This document shows positions 36,613 to 45,684 of a DNA stretch of 52,930 nt, in pieces. A model generated the notes under the pieces. It did no database searches and was not told the origin of the DNA. It saw nothing but the letters and a program-made list of their open reading frames with translations. The DNA comes from Clostridia bacterium (GTDB taxonomy: Bacteria; Bacillota; Clostridia; Oscillospirales; Acutalibacteraceae). How positions within the stretch are numbered: the stretch's first letter is position 1; each line of letters opens with the position of its first letter. The DNA lies in NCBI GenBank assembly GCA_017522225.1, contig JAFWZR010000029.1:1-52930 (forward strand). The letters are read 5' to 3'. The position numbers and the translations under genes were made by a program.

Positions 36613-37914
36613 TCAGTTAACGGTTAAATATATAAGCGGCTGCTTTTTAACAGGGTCGGATGAGATCACAAGTGCCTCATTGAACTTCTTCGCTGCGGCT
36701 GGAATTTTTGATTCAGTGTTGGTATAAAGTGTTGCAAGCACATCTCCTGCCATCACCTTATCCCCTGTCTTTTTGTTAAGTATAATGCCTGCAGTGAAGT
36801 CGAGAACATCTTTATTGGTGTTTCTTCCCGCACCGAGAAGCAGTGAAGAAACGCCGATTTTTTCAGCATTCATAAAGCTGATGTATCCGTCAGCCTGTGC
36901 CTTGATTTCATATGTGAATTCCGCTTTCGGGAAAAGCTCTGTATTGTCAATCCAGGTGGGATTTCCGCCTTGGGCTTCTACCATTTCGCGAAGCTTTCTG
37001 AGAGCAGATCCGTCTGCAATCGCACCCTTTGCCATTTCAAGGCAACTCGCCTTATCCTTGCCTGTTACAAGGGTTAGCATATTGGCGGCAAGCTCAAGGC
37101 AGACGGTAGTAAGATCTTCGCATCCGTTACCTTTAAGGGTTTCGACAGCCTCGATAACCTCCAGCGAATTGCCGACTGCATTGCCGAGAGGAATATCCAT
37201 ATCGGTTATAACCGCAACCGTATCTCTGCCTGCGGCTTTGCCTATCTTCACCATCGCTTTGGCAAGTGCCACGGACTCTTCAACACTTTTCATAAAAGCT
37301 CCGCTTCCTGTTTTTACGTCAAGGACAATACCCTTTGAGCCTGCGGCAAGCTTTTTGCTCATAATACTTGAGGCGATAAGCGGAATGCTGTCCACTGTTG
37401 CAGTATCGTTGCGCAAAGCATAGAGCTTTTTATCAGCAGGCGCAAGATCGCCTGACTGACCAATAACACTCAATCCGATTCTGTTTACCTGTGAAAGAAA
37501 CGCATCGCCCGACAATGTCGTTTGGAAGCCCTCAATTGATTCGAGCTTATCAACAGTACCGCCTGTATGGCCGAGACCTCTGCCCGACATTTTAGCAACC
37601 TTACCTCCGAGTGCCGCAACAATCGGTGCAACAATGAGTGTTGTTTTGTCACCTACTCCGCCCGTTGAATGCTTATCAACCGTGTAGCCGTCAATCGATG
37701 ACAAATCAACTATATCACCCGAACGCGCCATACACATTGTAAGTGTTGCGGTTTCTCTTTCGGTCATACCGTTAAAGCAGATTGCCATAAGCAATGCCGT
37801 AATCTGATAATTTTCGATGTCACCCTTGCTTGCATTTGTGACAAAAAACTCTATTTCTTCATCTGTCAGCTCTTCGCCGTAGCGTTTCTTGAGAATTATA
37901 TCGTAAATACGCAT
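36613..37914 (-). CDS. pdp: Pyrimidine-nucleoside phosphorylase
   Basis: Splits thymidine, uridine or deoxyuridine with phosphate into base and (deoxy)ribose 1-phosphate. The 433-residue protein has the signature KMSGRGLGHTGGTVDKLESI (about 110-129), the N-terminal helical MRIYDIILKKRYGEELTDEE, VDKHSTGGVGDKT in the phosphate-binding region, and a C-terminal barrel-hybrid domain. The ATG follows GAGGTG. It is a single gene between its promoter and terminator. It could be deoA (thymidine-specific), but Gram-positive members are usually of broad pyrimidine specificity. Confidence 0.94.
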   Translation of the reverse strand: MRIYDIILKKRYGEELTDEEIEFFVTNASKGDIENYQITALLMAICFNGMTERETATLTMCMARSGDIVDLSSIDGYTVDKHSTGGVGDKTTLIVAPIVAALGGKVAKMSGRGLGHTGGTVDKLESIEGFQTTLSGDAFLSQVNRIGLSVIGQSGDLAPADKKLYALRNDTATVDSIPLIASSIMSKKLAAGSKGIVLDVKTGSGAFMKSVEESVALAKAMVKIGKAAGRDTVAVITDMDIPLGNAVGNSLEVIEAVETLKGNGCEDLTTVCLELAANMLTLVTGKDKASCLEMAKGAIADGSALRKLREMVEAQGGNPTWIDNTELFPKAEFTYEIKAQADGYISFMNAEKIGVSSLLLGAGRNTNKDVLDFTAGIILNKKTGDKVMAGDVLATLYTNTESKIPAAAKKFNEALVISSDPVKKQPLIYLTVN

Positions 37915-37933
37915 AAAATCACCTCATACAAGT

Positions 37934-37962
37934 ATTATAACACTTAATCTGCGTAAATGCAA
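37934..37962 (-). promoter_or_regulatory. Promoter of pdp
   Basis: Minus strand TTGCAT (37957-37962), 17-base spacer, TATAAT (37934-37939). The -35 overlaps the T tract of the upstream ispH/rpsA terminator by two bases. Confidence 0.75.
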
Positions 37963-37993
37963 AAAAGAGTGAAAAGGTTGTCCTTTTCACTCT
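37961..37993 (-). terminator. Terminator of the cmk-plsC-ispH/rpsA operon
   Basis: On the minus strand AGAGTGAAAAGG and CCTTTTCACTCT (37966-37993) pair around ACAA, followed by TTTTT. It lies 15 bases after the ispH/rpsA stop. Confidence 0.85.
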
Positions 37994-38008
37994 TCTGCTT
38001 ATTATTGA

Positions 38009-40069
38009 TTATTCCTCAACAGGTGCTTCTGCTGCTTCCTCTGCAACATCTTCAACTGCTGCTTCCTCTGCAACATCTTCAACTGCTGCTTCCTCTGCCT
38101 TGGGAGCGAGGAGTGCGCGGATTGAAAGGCTTACGCGGCTCTTTTCAAAATCAATAGCTGTGATCTTGCAAGTAACCTTCTCGCCAACCTTAAGAACATC
38201 CTGAGGCTTGCTGATGTGCTGATCAGCAATCTGTGAGATGTGGATAAGACCGTCGATGCCCGGGATAACTGTTGCAAATGCACCGAATGTTGTCATACCA
38301 ACGATTGTTGACTCGATAACTGTGTCAACAGGATAGTCACGGCGAAGGATCTCCCACGGGTTGTCCTCTGCCTTCTTGTAGCCGAGAGAAATCTTCTTGT
38401 TTTCCTTGTCAAGTGACTTAACGAAAACTTCGATCTCCTGACCGATAGCAAGAACATCTGACGGATGCTTGATTCTCTTCCATGAAAGCTCCGAGATATG
38501 TACCATACCGTCTACGCCGCCGATATCAACGAATGCACCGTAGTTTGTGAGTGACTTAACTGTACCCTGGTAAACCTGGCCTTCTTCAGCCTGTGCCCAG
38601 AATGCTTCCTCAGCAGCCTTACGTGCCTCACGGAGAACTGCCTTGATTGAGCCAACAGCCTTCTTACGGCCACGCTCTGCCTTAACTTCGATAATCTTAA
38701 GGTCAACCTTTGTCTTGAGAAGATCCTCAAGTGCGTCGCCTCTTGATGCTGTTGCAAGTGATGCAGGAACAAATACTCTTACACCGTTAACGATAACGAT
38801 TAAGCCGCCCTTGATAACGTCTGTAACTGTACCTGAAACAACCTCGTCATTTTCCTTAGCTGCTTCGATCTTGTCCCATGCGCCCTGAGCGTCATATCTC
38901 TTCTTAGAAAGCATAATTGTGCCTTCCTGATCGTTTGTCTTCATGATGATGAGGTTAAGTTCGTCACCGATCTTAAGCTCCTTCATCGGATCTGCTGTGG
39001 GATCTGCGCTGTACTCGTCAGCAGGAATATAGCCTGTCTGCTTTCTGCCGATATCAACCTGTATCTCGCTGGGAGAAATACCTGTTACGATACCGAGAAC
39101 CTTCTGGTCCGTGCTCATATTTTTAAGAGACTCCTCGAGTGCCTCCATAAAACTCATATCTTCAGCGTTAGAAGTCATTGCCACCTCCTCTGCTGTTTCA
39201 ATAACGTTTTCGATTGCGTTTGTGTTTTCCGACATTGTTGAAAGTACCTCCTTTATGATTGCCGCCGGAGTTGATGCTCCTGCGGTTACACCTACCTTTT
39301 TGCAACTGCTCAGGTCAATTTCCGAAAGCTCCTTTGCTGTTTCAATCAGGTAAGTCGGACAACAGTTCTCACAAACAGCCTTCAACTTCGCTGTATTGGA
39401 GCTTTGCCGTCCTCCTACTATAATCATGGCATCGCAGGTCTTGGCTAAACGCATTGCCTCCTCCTGGCGCTCATTCGTAGCACTACATATTGTATCAAAG
39501 ATTTTTGCATTTGTATAGTGTTTTTTTATATTTTTTAAACATTTTTCGTATTCTACGGTATTAAATGTCGTCTGCCAGACAACAATTATTTCTTTTTGTG
39601 CATTTTCAGGATGCTTTACCGCCTCTTTCTCAAGCTCATCACTGTTTTTAAAGACAATGCTTTCGCCCTTACAGTAGCTCCTGATACCCTGCACCTCGGG
39701 ATGGTTTGCATCACCTGCGATAAGCACAAGAGTTTTTTCATCCGAATTATCCGTTATAATCTTGTGAATCTTTCTGACAAAAGGACAGGTCGCATCACAG
39801 AAGTCTATATTCCGTTCTTTCAGTGAATCGACAATCTGCTTCTCGACACCGTGTGTACGGATGACCACCTTTGTATCGGCAGGAACATCATTTTCGCTGT
39901 CGATAATCACAACGCCCTTTTCGGCAAGATCGCTGATAACCTGCGGATTATGGATAATCGGACCCAGCGTACAGACCTTTTCACCGTTTTCAACCATTTT
40001 ATAAAGCATATCAACTGCGCGGTTAACACCAAAGCAGAAGCCTGCTGTTTTTGCAAGTTTAATCTCCAT
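38009..40069 (-). CDS. ispH: Fused HMBPP reductase (IspH) and ribosomal protein S1-like protein
   Basis: Residues 1-283 are IspH, the last enzyme of the MEP isoprenoid pathway, with the three iron-sulfur cysteines in GFCFGVNRAVD, DATCPFVRKIH and FDTICSATNERQ, and the active-site phrase TLGPIIHNPQV. Residues about 310-660 contain four S1 RNA-binding repeats (VSGTVTDVIKGGL; GTVKSLTNYGAFVDIGGVDG; TTFGAFATVIPGIDG). Such fusions are known in Clostridia; the S1 part probably stands in for RpsA. The C-terminal tail is acidic with a repeated AAVEDVAEE. The start overlaps plsC by 11 bases, so the genes are translationally coupled. Confidence 0.95.
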   Translation of the reverse strand: MEIKLAKTAGFCFGVNRAVDMLYKMVENGEKVCTLGPIIHNPQVISDLAEKGVVIIDSENDVPADTKVVIRTHGVEKQIVDSLKERNIDFCDATCPFVRKIHKIITDNSDEKTLVLIAGDANHPEVQGIRSYCKGESIVFKNSDELEKEAVKHPENAQKEIIVVWQTTFNTVEYEKCLKNIKKHYTNAKIFDTICSATNERQEEAMRLAKTCDAMIIVGGRQSSNTAKLKAVCENCCPTYLIETAKELSEIDLSSCKKVGVTAGASTPAAIIKEVLSTMSENTNAIENVIETAEEVAMTSNAEDMSFMEALEESLKNMSTDQKVLGIVTGISPSEIQVDIGRKQTGYIPADEYSADPTADPMKELKIGDELNLIIMKTNDQEGTIMLSKKRYDAQGAWDKIEAAKENDEVVSGTVTDVIKGGLIVIVNGVRVFVPASLATASRGDALEDLLKTKVDLKIIEVKAERGRKKAVGSIKAVLREARKAAEEAFWAQAEEGQVYQGTVKSLTNYGAFVDIGGVDGMVHISELSWKRIKHPSDVLAIGQEIEVFVKSLDKENKKISLGYKKAEDNPWEILRRDYPVDTVIESTIVGMTTFGAFATVIPGIDGLIHISQIADQHISKPQDVLKVGEKVTCKITAIDFEKSRVSLSIRALLAPKAEEAAVEDVAEEAAVEDVAEEAAEAPVEE
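38030..38098 (-). repeat. 27-bp tandem repeat at the end of ispH/rpsA
   Basis: A unit of GCTGCTTCCTCTGCAAC followed by ATCTTCAACT (plus-strand reading) occurs twice in full and partly a third time. It encodes repeated AAVEDVAEE in the acidic C-terminal tail of the S1 part. Boundaries are approximate. Copy number may vary between strains by slippage. Confidence 0.7.
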
Positions 40070-40703
40070 GTCCCAATCTCCATAGCTGAGTTATTCTTTC
40101 CATTATCAGATTTGTTGCGTGCCGCAAATCCTTCATTTTTGTACTTTCGGGATCAAATTTCAATTCCTCGTGTCTGATGGGCTTGCCGTATCTGACCGTA
40201 AGTCTTGTGCCGAATTTAGCTTCGTCACTTGTATAAATTGAAACAGGTACAACATCGCATTTGCACACCTTTGCTATGTAACATGCTCCGCCTTTCCCCT
40301 TCTGCGGTGTAAAATCGGGAGATCGGGTGCCTTCAGGGAAGATACCCAGGATTTCACCGTCATTGATGAGCGAGATAGCATAATTAATGGCATCCTCATC
40401 AAAATGTGTTCTGTCTACGGGAAAAGCATTGAGCTGCGCTAAAAACCAACCTATTATTTTATTCTCAAATACTTCTTTCTTTGCCATAAAATGCACAGGT
40501 CTTTTACTTGCGACGGATATAAAAACAGGATCAAGTGCAGTTATGTGGTTTGCCGCAAGTATGTATCCTCCCTCCTCGGGAAGATTCTCCGTTCCGATGT
40601 AAGTAACCCTGTGCTTGGCTTTTGAAATAAGACCTGCCACAGGACGCATTACACCGTAGGCAATTCCGGTGTTATGATTTGAATAATCAAAATTATAGGG
40701 CAT
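40059..40703 (-). CDS. plsC: 1-acyl-sn-glycerol-3-phosphate acyltransferase (PlsC-like)
   Basis: Acylates lysophosphatidic acid to phosphatidic acid in membrane lipid synthesis. The 214-residue protein has the acyltransferase motif I NHITALD (HX4D; His near residue 53), motif III FPEGTRS, and RPVHFMAKKEVF with motif II. A short N-terminal membrane-associated segment precedes. The start lies 12 bases after cmk; its stop overlaps ispH/rpsA. The order cmk-plsC-ispH is common in Clostridia. Confidence 0.92.
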   Translation of the reverse strand: MPYNFDYSNHNTGIAYGVMRPVAGLISKAKHRVTYIGTENLPEEGGYILAANHITALDPVFISVASKRPVHFMAKKEVFENKIIGWFLAQLNAFPVDRTHFDEDAINYAISLINDGEILGIFPEGTRSPDFTPQKGKGGACYIAKVCKCDVVPVSIYTSDEAKFGTRLTVRYGKPIRHEELKFDPESTKMKDLRHATNLIMERITQLWRLGHGD

Positions 40704-40715
40704 TTTAACGACCTC

Positions 40716-41384
40716 TTATGCTAATTTTTCTTTGACAATATCAAGCAGAAGCTTTGCACCTTCCTCAAGATTACAATTGCTGTTATCAACAAGAATTGCA
40801 TCCTCTGCCTGCTTGAGAGGAGCAATTTCACGGTGGGAATCCTGATAGTCACGCTTGTTTATGTCATCAAGCACGTCCTGAAAATCTACCTTTTCGCCTT
40901 TTTCAAGAAGCTCCTTGTAGCGTCTTTCAGCTCTTGCCTCAGGTGATGCTGTGAGGAAAATCTTGATCTGTGCATCAGGAAGAACAACCGTACCGATATC
41001 TCTGCCATCCATAATGCAGTTATTGTTCTTTGCAATATCTCTCTGTAAGTCAAAAAGAAATGTTCTTACAGAAGGAATAGCAGAAACATTTGATGCACCC
41101 ATAGAAGCCTCGGGTGTACGGATAGCATCTGAAACATCCTCACCGTTGAGGAAAACATGCTGTGCACCTTCAACGAAGCCAAGCTCTACCTTTATATCCT
41201 TGAGCGTAGCCGTAACCGCTTCGGCATCCTTTGTATCAATCCCCTTACGGATAGAATAAAGACCGACTGTACGATAAAGCGCACCTGTATCAACATAGAT
41301 ATAACCGAGTTGCTTTGATACAAGCTTTGCAATACTTGATTTACCTGCACCTGCAGGACCGTCAATTGCGATATTTATAGCCAT
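40716..41384 (-). CDS. cmk: Cytidylate kinase
   Basis: Phosphorylates CMP and dCMP with ATP. The 222-residue protein starts with the P-loop MAINIAIDGPAGAGKSSIAK, then VDTGALYRTVG in the CMP-binding insert, CIMDGRDIGTVVLPDA, and a lid with SPEARAERRYKE. Length is normal. It lies 18 bases downstream of the FAD oxidoreductase gene and 12 bases upstream of plsC. Confidence 0.96.
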   Translation of the reverse strand: MAINIAIDGPAGAGKSSIAKLVSKQLGYIYVDTGALYRTVGLYSIRKGIDTKDAEAVTATLKDIKVELGFVEGAQHVFLNGEDVSDAIRTPEASMGASNVSAIPSVRTFLFDLQRDIAKNNNCIMDGRDIGTVVLPDAQIKIFLTASPEARAERRYKELLEKGEKVDFQDVLDDINKRDYQDSHREIAPLKQAEDAILVDNSNCNLEEGAKLLLDIVKEKLA

Positions 41385-41402
41385 AATGTAACCTCCGGAA
41401 AA

Positions 41403-42638
41403 TCATATATTCTCACCGGCAAGCTTACCGGTCGAAAAAGCAATCTGTAAATTAAAGCCACCCGTATAGGCATCTACGTCGATGACCTCACCTGCAAAGT
41501 AAAGACCCTTGAGAAGTCTGGATTCCATTGTCTTCGGATTAATTTCCGAAACCTTTACTCCGCCTGAGGTGATGATAGCCTCGTCTATCGGTCGGAAGCC
41601 TTTTACGGTAACCTTAAAGGATTTGAGAAGCTCAACAAGTCTGCGGCGCTCTTCACGGGTAATCTGATTAACCTTTGCAGTAGGCTTGATTCCGCTGAGC
41701 TTTGCCACAACGGGAATGAGCTTTCTCGGAAGGAGCGCACCGAGTGAATTGATATAATTTTTATTAGTATTCTCCGAGAAGTCACGGAGTATTCTTGCAT
41801 CAAGCTGATCGTGTTCAAGTGCAGGCTTCAGGTCGATATATATAATGTATCTGCCTTTTTCCATGTCTCTGAGATGCGAGCTTGCAGAAAGCACCATCGG
41901 GCCCGACACACCGAAATGGGTGAAAAGCATTTCGCCGAAATCCTCATAAATAACCTTATTGTTCCTTTTGGTATCAACAACCTTCATTCCGACATTGCGC
42001 AGTGAAAGGCCCATAAGCTCCGAGCAGAAACCCTCGTGAGCATTGAGCGGAACAAGGGAAGGCTTCGGTTCTACTATCGTGTGACCTGCCTGACGTGCAA
42101 GCTCATATCCGTCACCTGTTGAGCCTGTTGCCTGATATGACATACCGCCTGTTGCAACAAGAACACTGTCAGCATAAAGCTCGTCACCGTCAAAGGTACG
42201 CACACCCTTGAGTTCACCGTTTTCGATTATAAGCTCCTTTGCTCTGCCCTGAATAATCTCGGCACCGTCATCAGTACCGTAACGCACAAGAGCATCTACG
42301 ATATCAAGTGCCTTATCTGACACAGGGAAAACACGGTTGCCTCTTTCGCACTTGAGCGGCACACCCATATCTTCAATCAGCTCGATTGTATCCGACGGCA
42401 TAAAGTTTGAAAATGCACTGTAAAGGAATCTGCCGTTGACAGGCACATTGGATATAAGCTCACTGAGCTCCTTGCAGTTATTGGTCACATTGCATCTGCC
42501 CTTACCGGTTATAACAACCTTGCGTGCAGGGCGTTCGTTTCTTTCAAGTATTGTGACATCTTTGCCGTAAGCTGAGGCTGTACCCGCAGCAATCAGACCT
42601 GCGGCACCTGCCCCGACGATTAAAACTTTCTGTGACAT
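41403..42638 (-). CDS. NAD(P)/FAD-dependent oxidoreductase, HI0933/YhiN family
   Basis: Flavoprotein of the HI0933 family, about 411 residues. FAD binding is shown by LIVGAGAAGLIAAGTAS at the start, the linked RKVVITGKGRCNVTNN, and the C-terminal FAGEVIDVDAYTGGFNLQ, which is diagnostic. The physiological substrate of the family is not known, although aminoacetone oxidase activity is annotated for relatives. AGATTGGAGAAATT precedes the ATG at 42638. First gene of the operon with cmk, plsC and ispH/rpsA; a sigma-A promoter is 37 bases upstream. Confidence 0.92.
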   Translation of the reverse strand: MSQKVLIVGAGAAGLIAAGTASAYGKDVTILERNERPARKVVITGKGRCNVTNNCKELSELISNVPVNGRFLYSAFSNFMPSDTIELIEDMGVPLKCERGNRVFPVSDKALDIVDALVRYGTDDGAEIIQGRAKELIIENGELKGVRTFDGDELYADSVLVATGGMSYQATGSTGDGYELARQAGHTIVEPKPSLVPLNAHEGFCSELMGLSLRNVGMKVVDTKRNNKVIYEDFGEMLFTHFGVSGPMVLSASSHLRDMEKGRYIIYIDLKPALEHDQLDARILRDFSENTNKNYINSLGALLPRKLIPVVAKLSGIKPTAKVNQITREERRRLVELLKSFKVTVKGFRPIDEAIITSGGVKVSEINPKTMESRLLKGLYFAGEVIDVDAYTGGFNLQIAFSTGKLAGENI

Positions 42639-42674
42639 AATTTCTCCAATCAAAATACGCAAATATACTTGTAT

Positions 42675-42703
42675 ATTGTACAATAAAACATTTGAAAATG
42701 CAA
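42675..42703 (-). promoter_or_regulatory. Promoter of the FAD oxidoreductase-cmk-plsC-ispH/rpsA operon
   Basis: Minus strand TTGCAT (42698-42703), 17-base spacer, TACAAT (42675-42680). Confidence 0.75.
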
Positions 42704-42712
42704 TACAATCAA

Positions 42713-42742
42713 TTGACTTTAGCTTAGTGAATGATGTATACT
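42713..42742 (+). promoter_or_regulatory. Promoter of the GH95-HAD operon
   Basis: TTGACT (42713-42718), 18-base spacer, TATACT (42737-42742), 31 bases upstream of the ATG; divergent from the promoter at 42675-42703, with -35 boxes nine bases apart. Confidence 0.7.
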
Positions 42743-42773
42743 AAATTCATATTCTATTACGGAGGTAATTTAT

Positions 42774-45077
42774 ATGGGACTCGGTTCACACGTTTTATGG
42801 TACAACCGCCCTGCAAAAGAGTGGGTTGAGGCACTTCCGCTCGGTAACGGCAGCCTTGGTGCTATGGTTTTCGGCGGAGTTGACAAGGAAAAGGTAGGCC
42901 TTAACCTTGATACACTCTGGTCAGGTTATTCACATAAATATGCTGTTGAGAACAAGTATGAGCATTTTGTAAAGGCTCGTGAGCTTACACTTGACGGCAA
43001 AATGATTGAAGCAAGAGATTATATCGAAGAAAATTTTGTCGGCGACGACTGCGAATGGTATGTCCAGCTCGGCAGACTTATGATTACATCCAATATTCAT
43101 CAGTGTGCAAGAAAGTACAGGCGCGAGCTTGATATCGCAACAGGCGTTACAAAAACAATGTACACAGCAAACGATACCAATTACACCAGAGAGGCTTTTA
43201 TCAGCCATCCTGACAAGGTTCTTGTTTACTCCTTCAATTGTGAGGGAAAGAAAAAGCTCGATTTTAATGCTATGATCAGCTGTGACCTTAAATATGAGGT
43301 TGAAACAATCGGTGATACATACATTCTCAGAGGTGTATGCCCGAGTAACATCGACTTCTCAAATGATCCTCACGCAGTTACTGAATACTGTGAGGGAGAT
43401 AAAAAGGGTGTTGAATTTGCCTGTATGTTCAGAATTCTGACAGACGGTACAGTCAAGGCAAACAAACAGCATCTTACCGTTTCTGATGCAACAAACGCTA
43501 CGATTATCCTTACTGCTGAAAGTAACTTTGAAGCCTGGAACAAGCCGCTTTCACTTTCCGAGAAGGATTATGAAGGCATCTGCCGTGAAAGACTCGATTC
43601 TGCTTGTGCAAAGGGCTTTGATGAGCTCAAGGCAAATCACATTTCCGACCACAGCGAGCTTTACAACAGAGTTTCAATTGACCTTGGCAACAGCAAAAAG
43701 GACGGAACACCGACAAACCGCAGATTGCACGAGTTCCTTTATAACAAGAAAAACGACAACGATCTTTACTGTCTTCTTTTCAACTACGGCCGTTATCTTA
43801 CAATTGCAGGCTCACGTCCCGGCTCACAGGCTATGACGCTTCAGGGCATCTGGACCTTCAGAATGTGCTCTCCGTGGCGCTCGAACTATACAACAAACAT
43901 CAACACTGAGATGAACTACTGGCCGACAATGACCTGCTCATTACCCGAGCTCAATCAGCCCCTTATCGACTTTATCAAGGAGCTTTCAGTTTCAGGTCAG
44001 GAGGTTGCTAAAGAGTTTTACAATGCACGCGGCTTCTGTGTTCACCACAATGTTGACCTTTGGAGAATTCCTACACCGTCAAAGGGTAACCCTGTATGGT
44101 CATTCTGGCCGATGGCAGGTGCATGGTTCTGCCGTCATCTCTACGAGCAGTACGAATACACTCTCGACAAGGATTTCCTCAAGGATACTGCGCTTCCGAT
44201 CATGGAATCTGCTGCGCGCTTCTGCCTTGATATGATGATTGAGGATCAGGATGGTTATCTCATCCTTTGTCCGTCAACATCACCCGAGAATGAATACAAA
44301 ATCGGTCATGAGGATTGCTCAATCAGCGAAACCACTTATATGACAATGGGAATTATCCGTGACCTGTTCAAAAACATTCTCAAGAGCGCTGAAATCGTAG
44401 GTGCTCAAAGCGAGGTTATCGATGAAATCAAGCAGAAGTACGAAAAGCTTCTTCCGTTCAGAATCGGCTCAAAGGGTGAGCTCCTTGAATGGTATAAGGA
44501 TGTGGTAGGCTTCGACCAGCATCACCGCCACGTTTCTCATCTTTATTCACTCTTCCCTGCTGACCTTATCAATGTTGACGATACACCTGAGCTCGCTCAG
44601 GCAGCAAGAAGAACACTTGAGCTTCGCGGTGACAACGGTACAGGCTGGAGCCTTGGTTGGAAGATCAACTTCTGGGCAAGACTTCGTGATAAGGATAAGG
44701 TTATCAAGCTTATCAACAATCAGCTCAGATATATCAATCCCAAGTACACTCCCGGCAGAGGCGGTACTTTCCCGAATATGTTTGATGCTCATCCGCCGTT
44801 TCAGATTGACGGTAACTTCGGTGCTACAAGCGGTATTGCACAGGCACTTATGCAGTCCTTCGAGAACAGAATTCTTATCCTTCCCGCTCTTCCCGACCAG
44901 TGGGCTGACGGTCACATTCACGGTCTGACCGCTAAGGGCGGTGTTAAGGTTGACATCGACTGGGCAGAAGGCAAGCTTACAAAACTTACACTTGACGGTA
45001 AGGGTGATTACGTTATCATTTACGGTGACAGGAAGATTGACGTCAGCCTTGACGGCAAAAAGGATGTTGAATTTTAA
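42774..45077 (+). CDS. GH95 alpha-L-fucosidase
   Basis: Family 95 glycoside hydrolase, 767 residues, usually an inverting alpha-1,2-L-fucosidase, sometimes acting on L-galactose. No signal peptide, so it acts inside the cell. Family landmarks: WVEALPLGNGSLGAMVFGG near the N-terminus; NINTEMNYWPT with the two catalytic asparagines; CPSTSPENEY with the general acid Glu; PPFQIDGNFGATSGI with the catalytic Asp. All catalytic residues described for the bifidobacterial enzyme appear present. The ATG follows GGAGG. It is translationally coupled to the HAD gene by an overlapping TAATG. With GH29 and GH78 it suggests use of fucosylated and rhamnosylated glycans. Confidence 0.93.
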   Translation: MGLGSHVLWYNRPAKEWVEALPLGNGSLGAMVFGGVDKEKVGLNLDTLWSGYSHKYAVENKYEHFVKARELTLDGKMIEARDYIEENFVGDDCEWYVQLGRLMITSNIHQCARKYRRELDIATGVTKTMYTANDTNYTREAFISHPDKVLVYSFNCEGKKKLDFNAMISCDLKYEVETIGDTYILRGVCPSNIDFSNDPHAVTEYCEGDKKGVEFACMFRILTDGTVKANKQHLTVSDATNATIILTAESNFEAWNKPLSLSEKDYEGICRERLDSACAKGFDELKANHISDHSELYNRVSIDLGNSKKDGTPTNRRLHEFLYNKKNDNDLYCLLFNYGRYLTIAGSRPGSQAMTLQGIWTFRMCSPWRSNYTTNINTEMNYWPTMTCSLPELNQPLIDFIKELSVSGQEVAKEFYNARGFCVHHNVDLWRIPTPSKGNPVWSFWPMAGAWFCRHLYEQYEYTLDKDFLKDTALPIMESAARFCLDMMIEDQDGYLILCPSTSPENEYKIGHEDCSISETTYMTMGIIRDLFKNILKSAEIVGAQSEVIDEIKQKYEKLLPFRIGSKGELLEWYKDVVGFDQHHRHVSHLYSLFPADLINVDDTPELAQAARRTLELRGDNGTGWSLGWKINFWARLRDKDKVIKLINNQLRYINPKYTPGRGGTFPNMFDAHPPFQIDGNFGATSGIAQALMQSFENRILILPALPDQWADGHIHGLTAKGGVKVDIDWAEGKLTKLTLDGKGDYVIIYGDRKIDVSLDGKKDVEF

Positions 45078-45646
45078 TGATTGCTGACCTTTACGATTTC
45101 GACAAAACGATATTCAACGGTGAATCGGGTACATATTTTTATCTCTTCGAGTTAAGAAGACATCCGAGGTTTCTTCTTAATATTCCCGGTCACATTGTAA
45201 CACTTATCAAATTCGGACTCGGAATTATATCAACAGAAAAGTTCAAGGAATCTTTTTACGGTCCGCTCACAAGTGTTGACTGCGAGGAGGAGACACGTCT
45301 CTTCTGGGAAAAGTACGCTCATAGAATCAATCCGTACTTCCTTAACAGAGACAAAAGCGTTAAAACAATTGTCTGCTCTGCCTCTCCTGTTTTTCAGATT
45401 AAGCCGATTTGCGACAAGCTCGGGGTTGACCTGATTGTTGCAACAGAATTTGACCCCAAAGCAGGCAAGGCAATCGGACTTAACTGTAAGGACGGAGAAA
45501 AGATTGAAAGGATGAAAAAACAAGCCCCCGATTATACAATCAGGGATGTTTACACCGACAATCTTAAGTCTGATGGACCTCTTCTTACACTCGCAACACG
45601 TAATCAATATCACGTTGTCAAAGGTAAGGTAACAAAAATAAACTAA
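45077..45646 (+). CDS. HAD-IB family phosphatase
   Basis: A 189-residue haloacid dehalogenase-type phosphatase resembling phosphoserine phosphatase. Motif I is LYDFDKT (DxDxT near residues 7-11), motif II IVCSASP, and motifs III/IV lie around KDGEKIERMKK and YTDNLKSDGPLL. The middle helical cap has two hydrophobic stretches (FLLNIPGHIVTLIKFGLGI) that may touch the membrane. The start codon shares its A with the GH95 stop codon (TAATG). The substrate is unknown; a sugar phosphate is a reasonable guess from context. Confidence 0.88.
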   Translation: MIADLYDFDKTIFNGESGTYFYLFELRRHPRFLLNIPGHIVTLIKFGLGIISTEKFKESFYGPLTSVDCEEETRLFWEKYAHRINPYFLNRDKSVKTIVCSASPVFQIKPICDKLGVDLIVATEFDPKAGKAIGLNCKDGEKIERMKKQAPDYTIRDVYTDNLKSDGPLLTLATRNQYHVVKGKVTKIN

Positions 45647-45649
45647 AAT

Positions 45650-45683
45650 AAGGCAGTGTACCTCAGTGGTACACTGCCTTCGC
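45650..45683. terminator. Terminator after the HAD gene, probably bidirectional
   Basis: AAGGCAGTGTACC and GGTACACTGCCTT (45650-45680) pair around TCAGT. CGCTTTATT follows on the plus strand and ATTTTAG on the minus strand, serving the convergent lipoprotein gene. Confidence 0.8.
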
Positions 45684-45684
45684 T

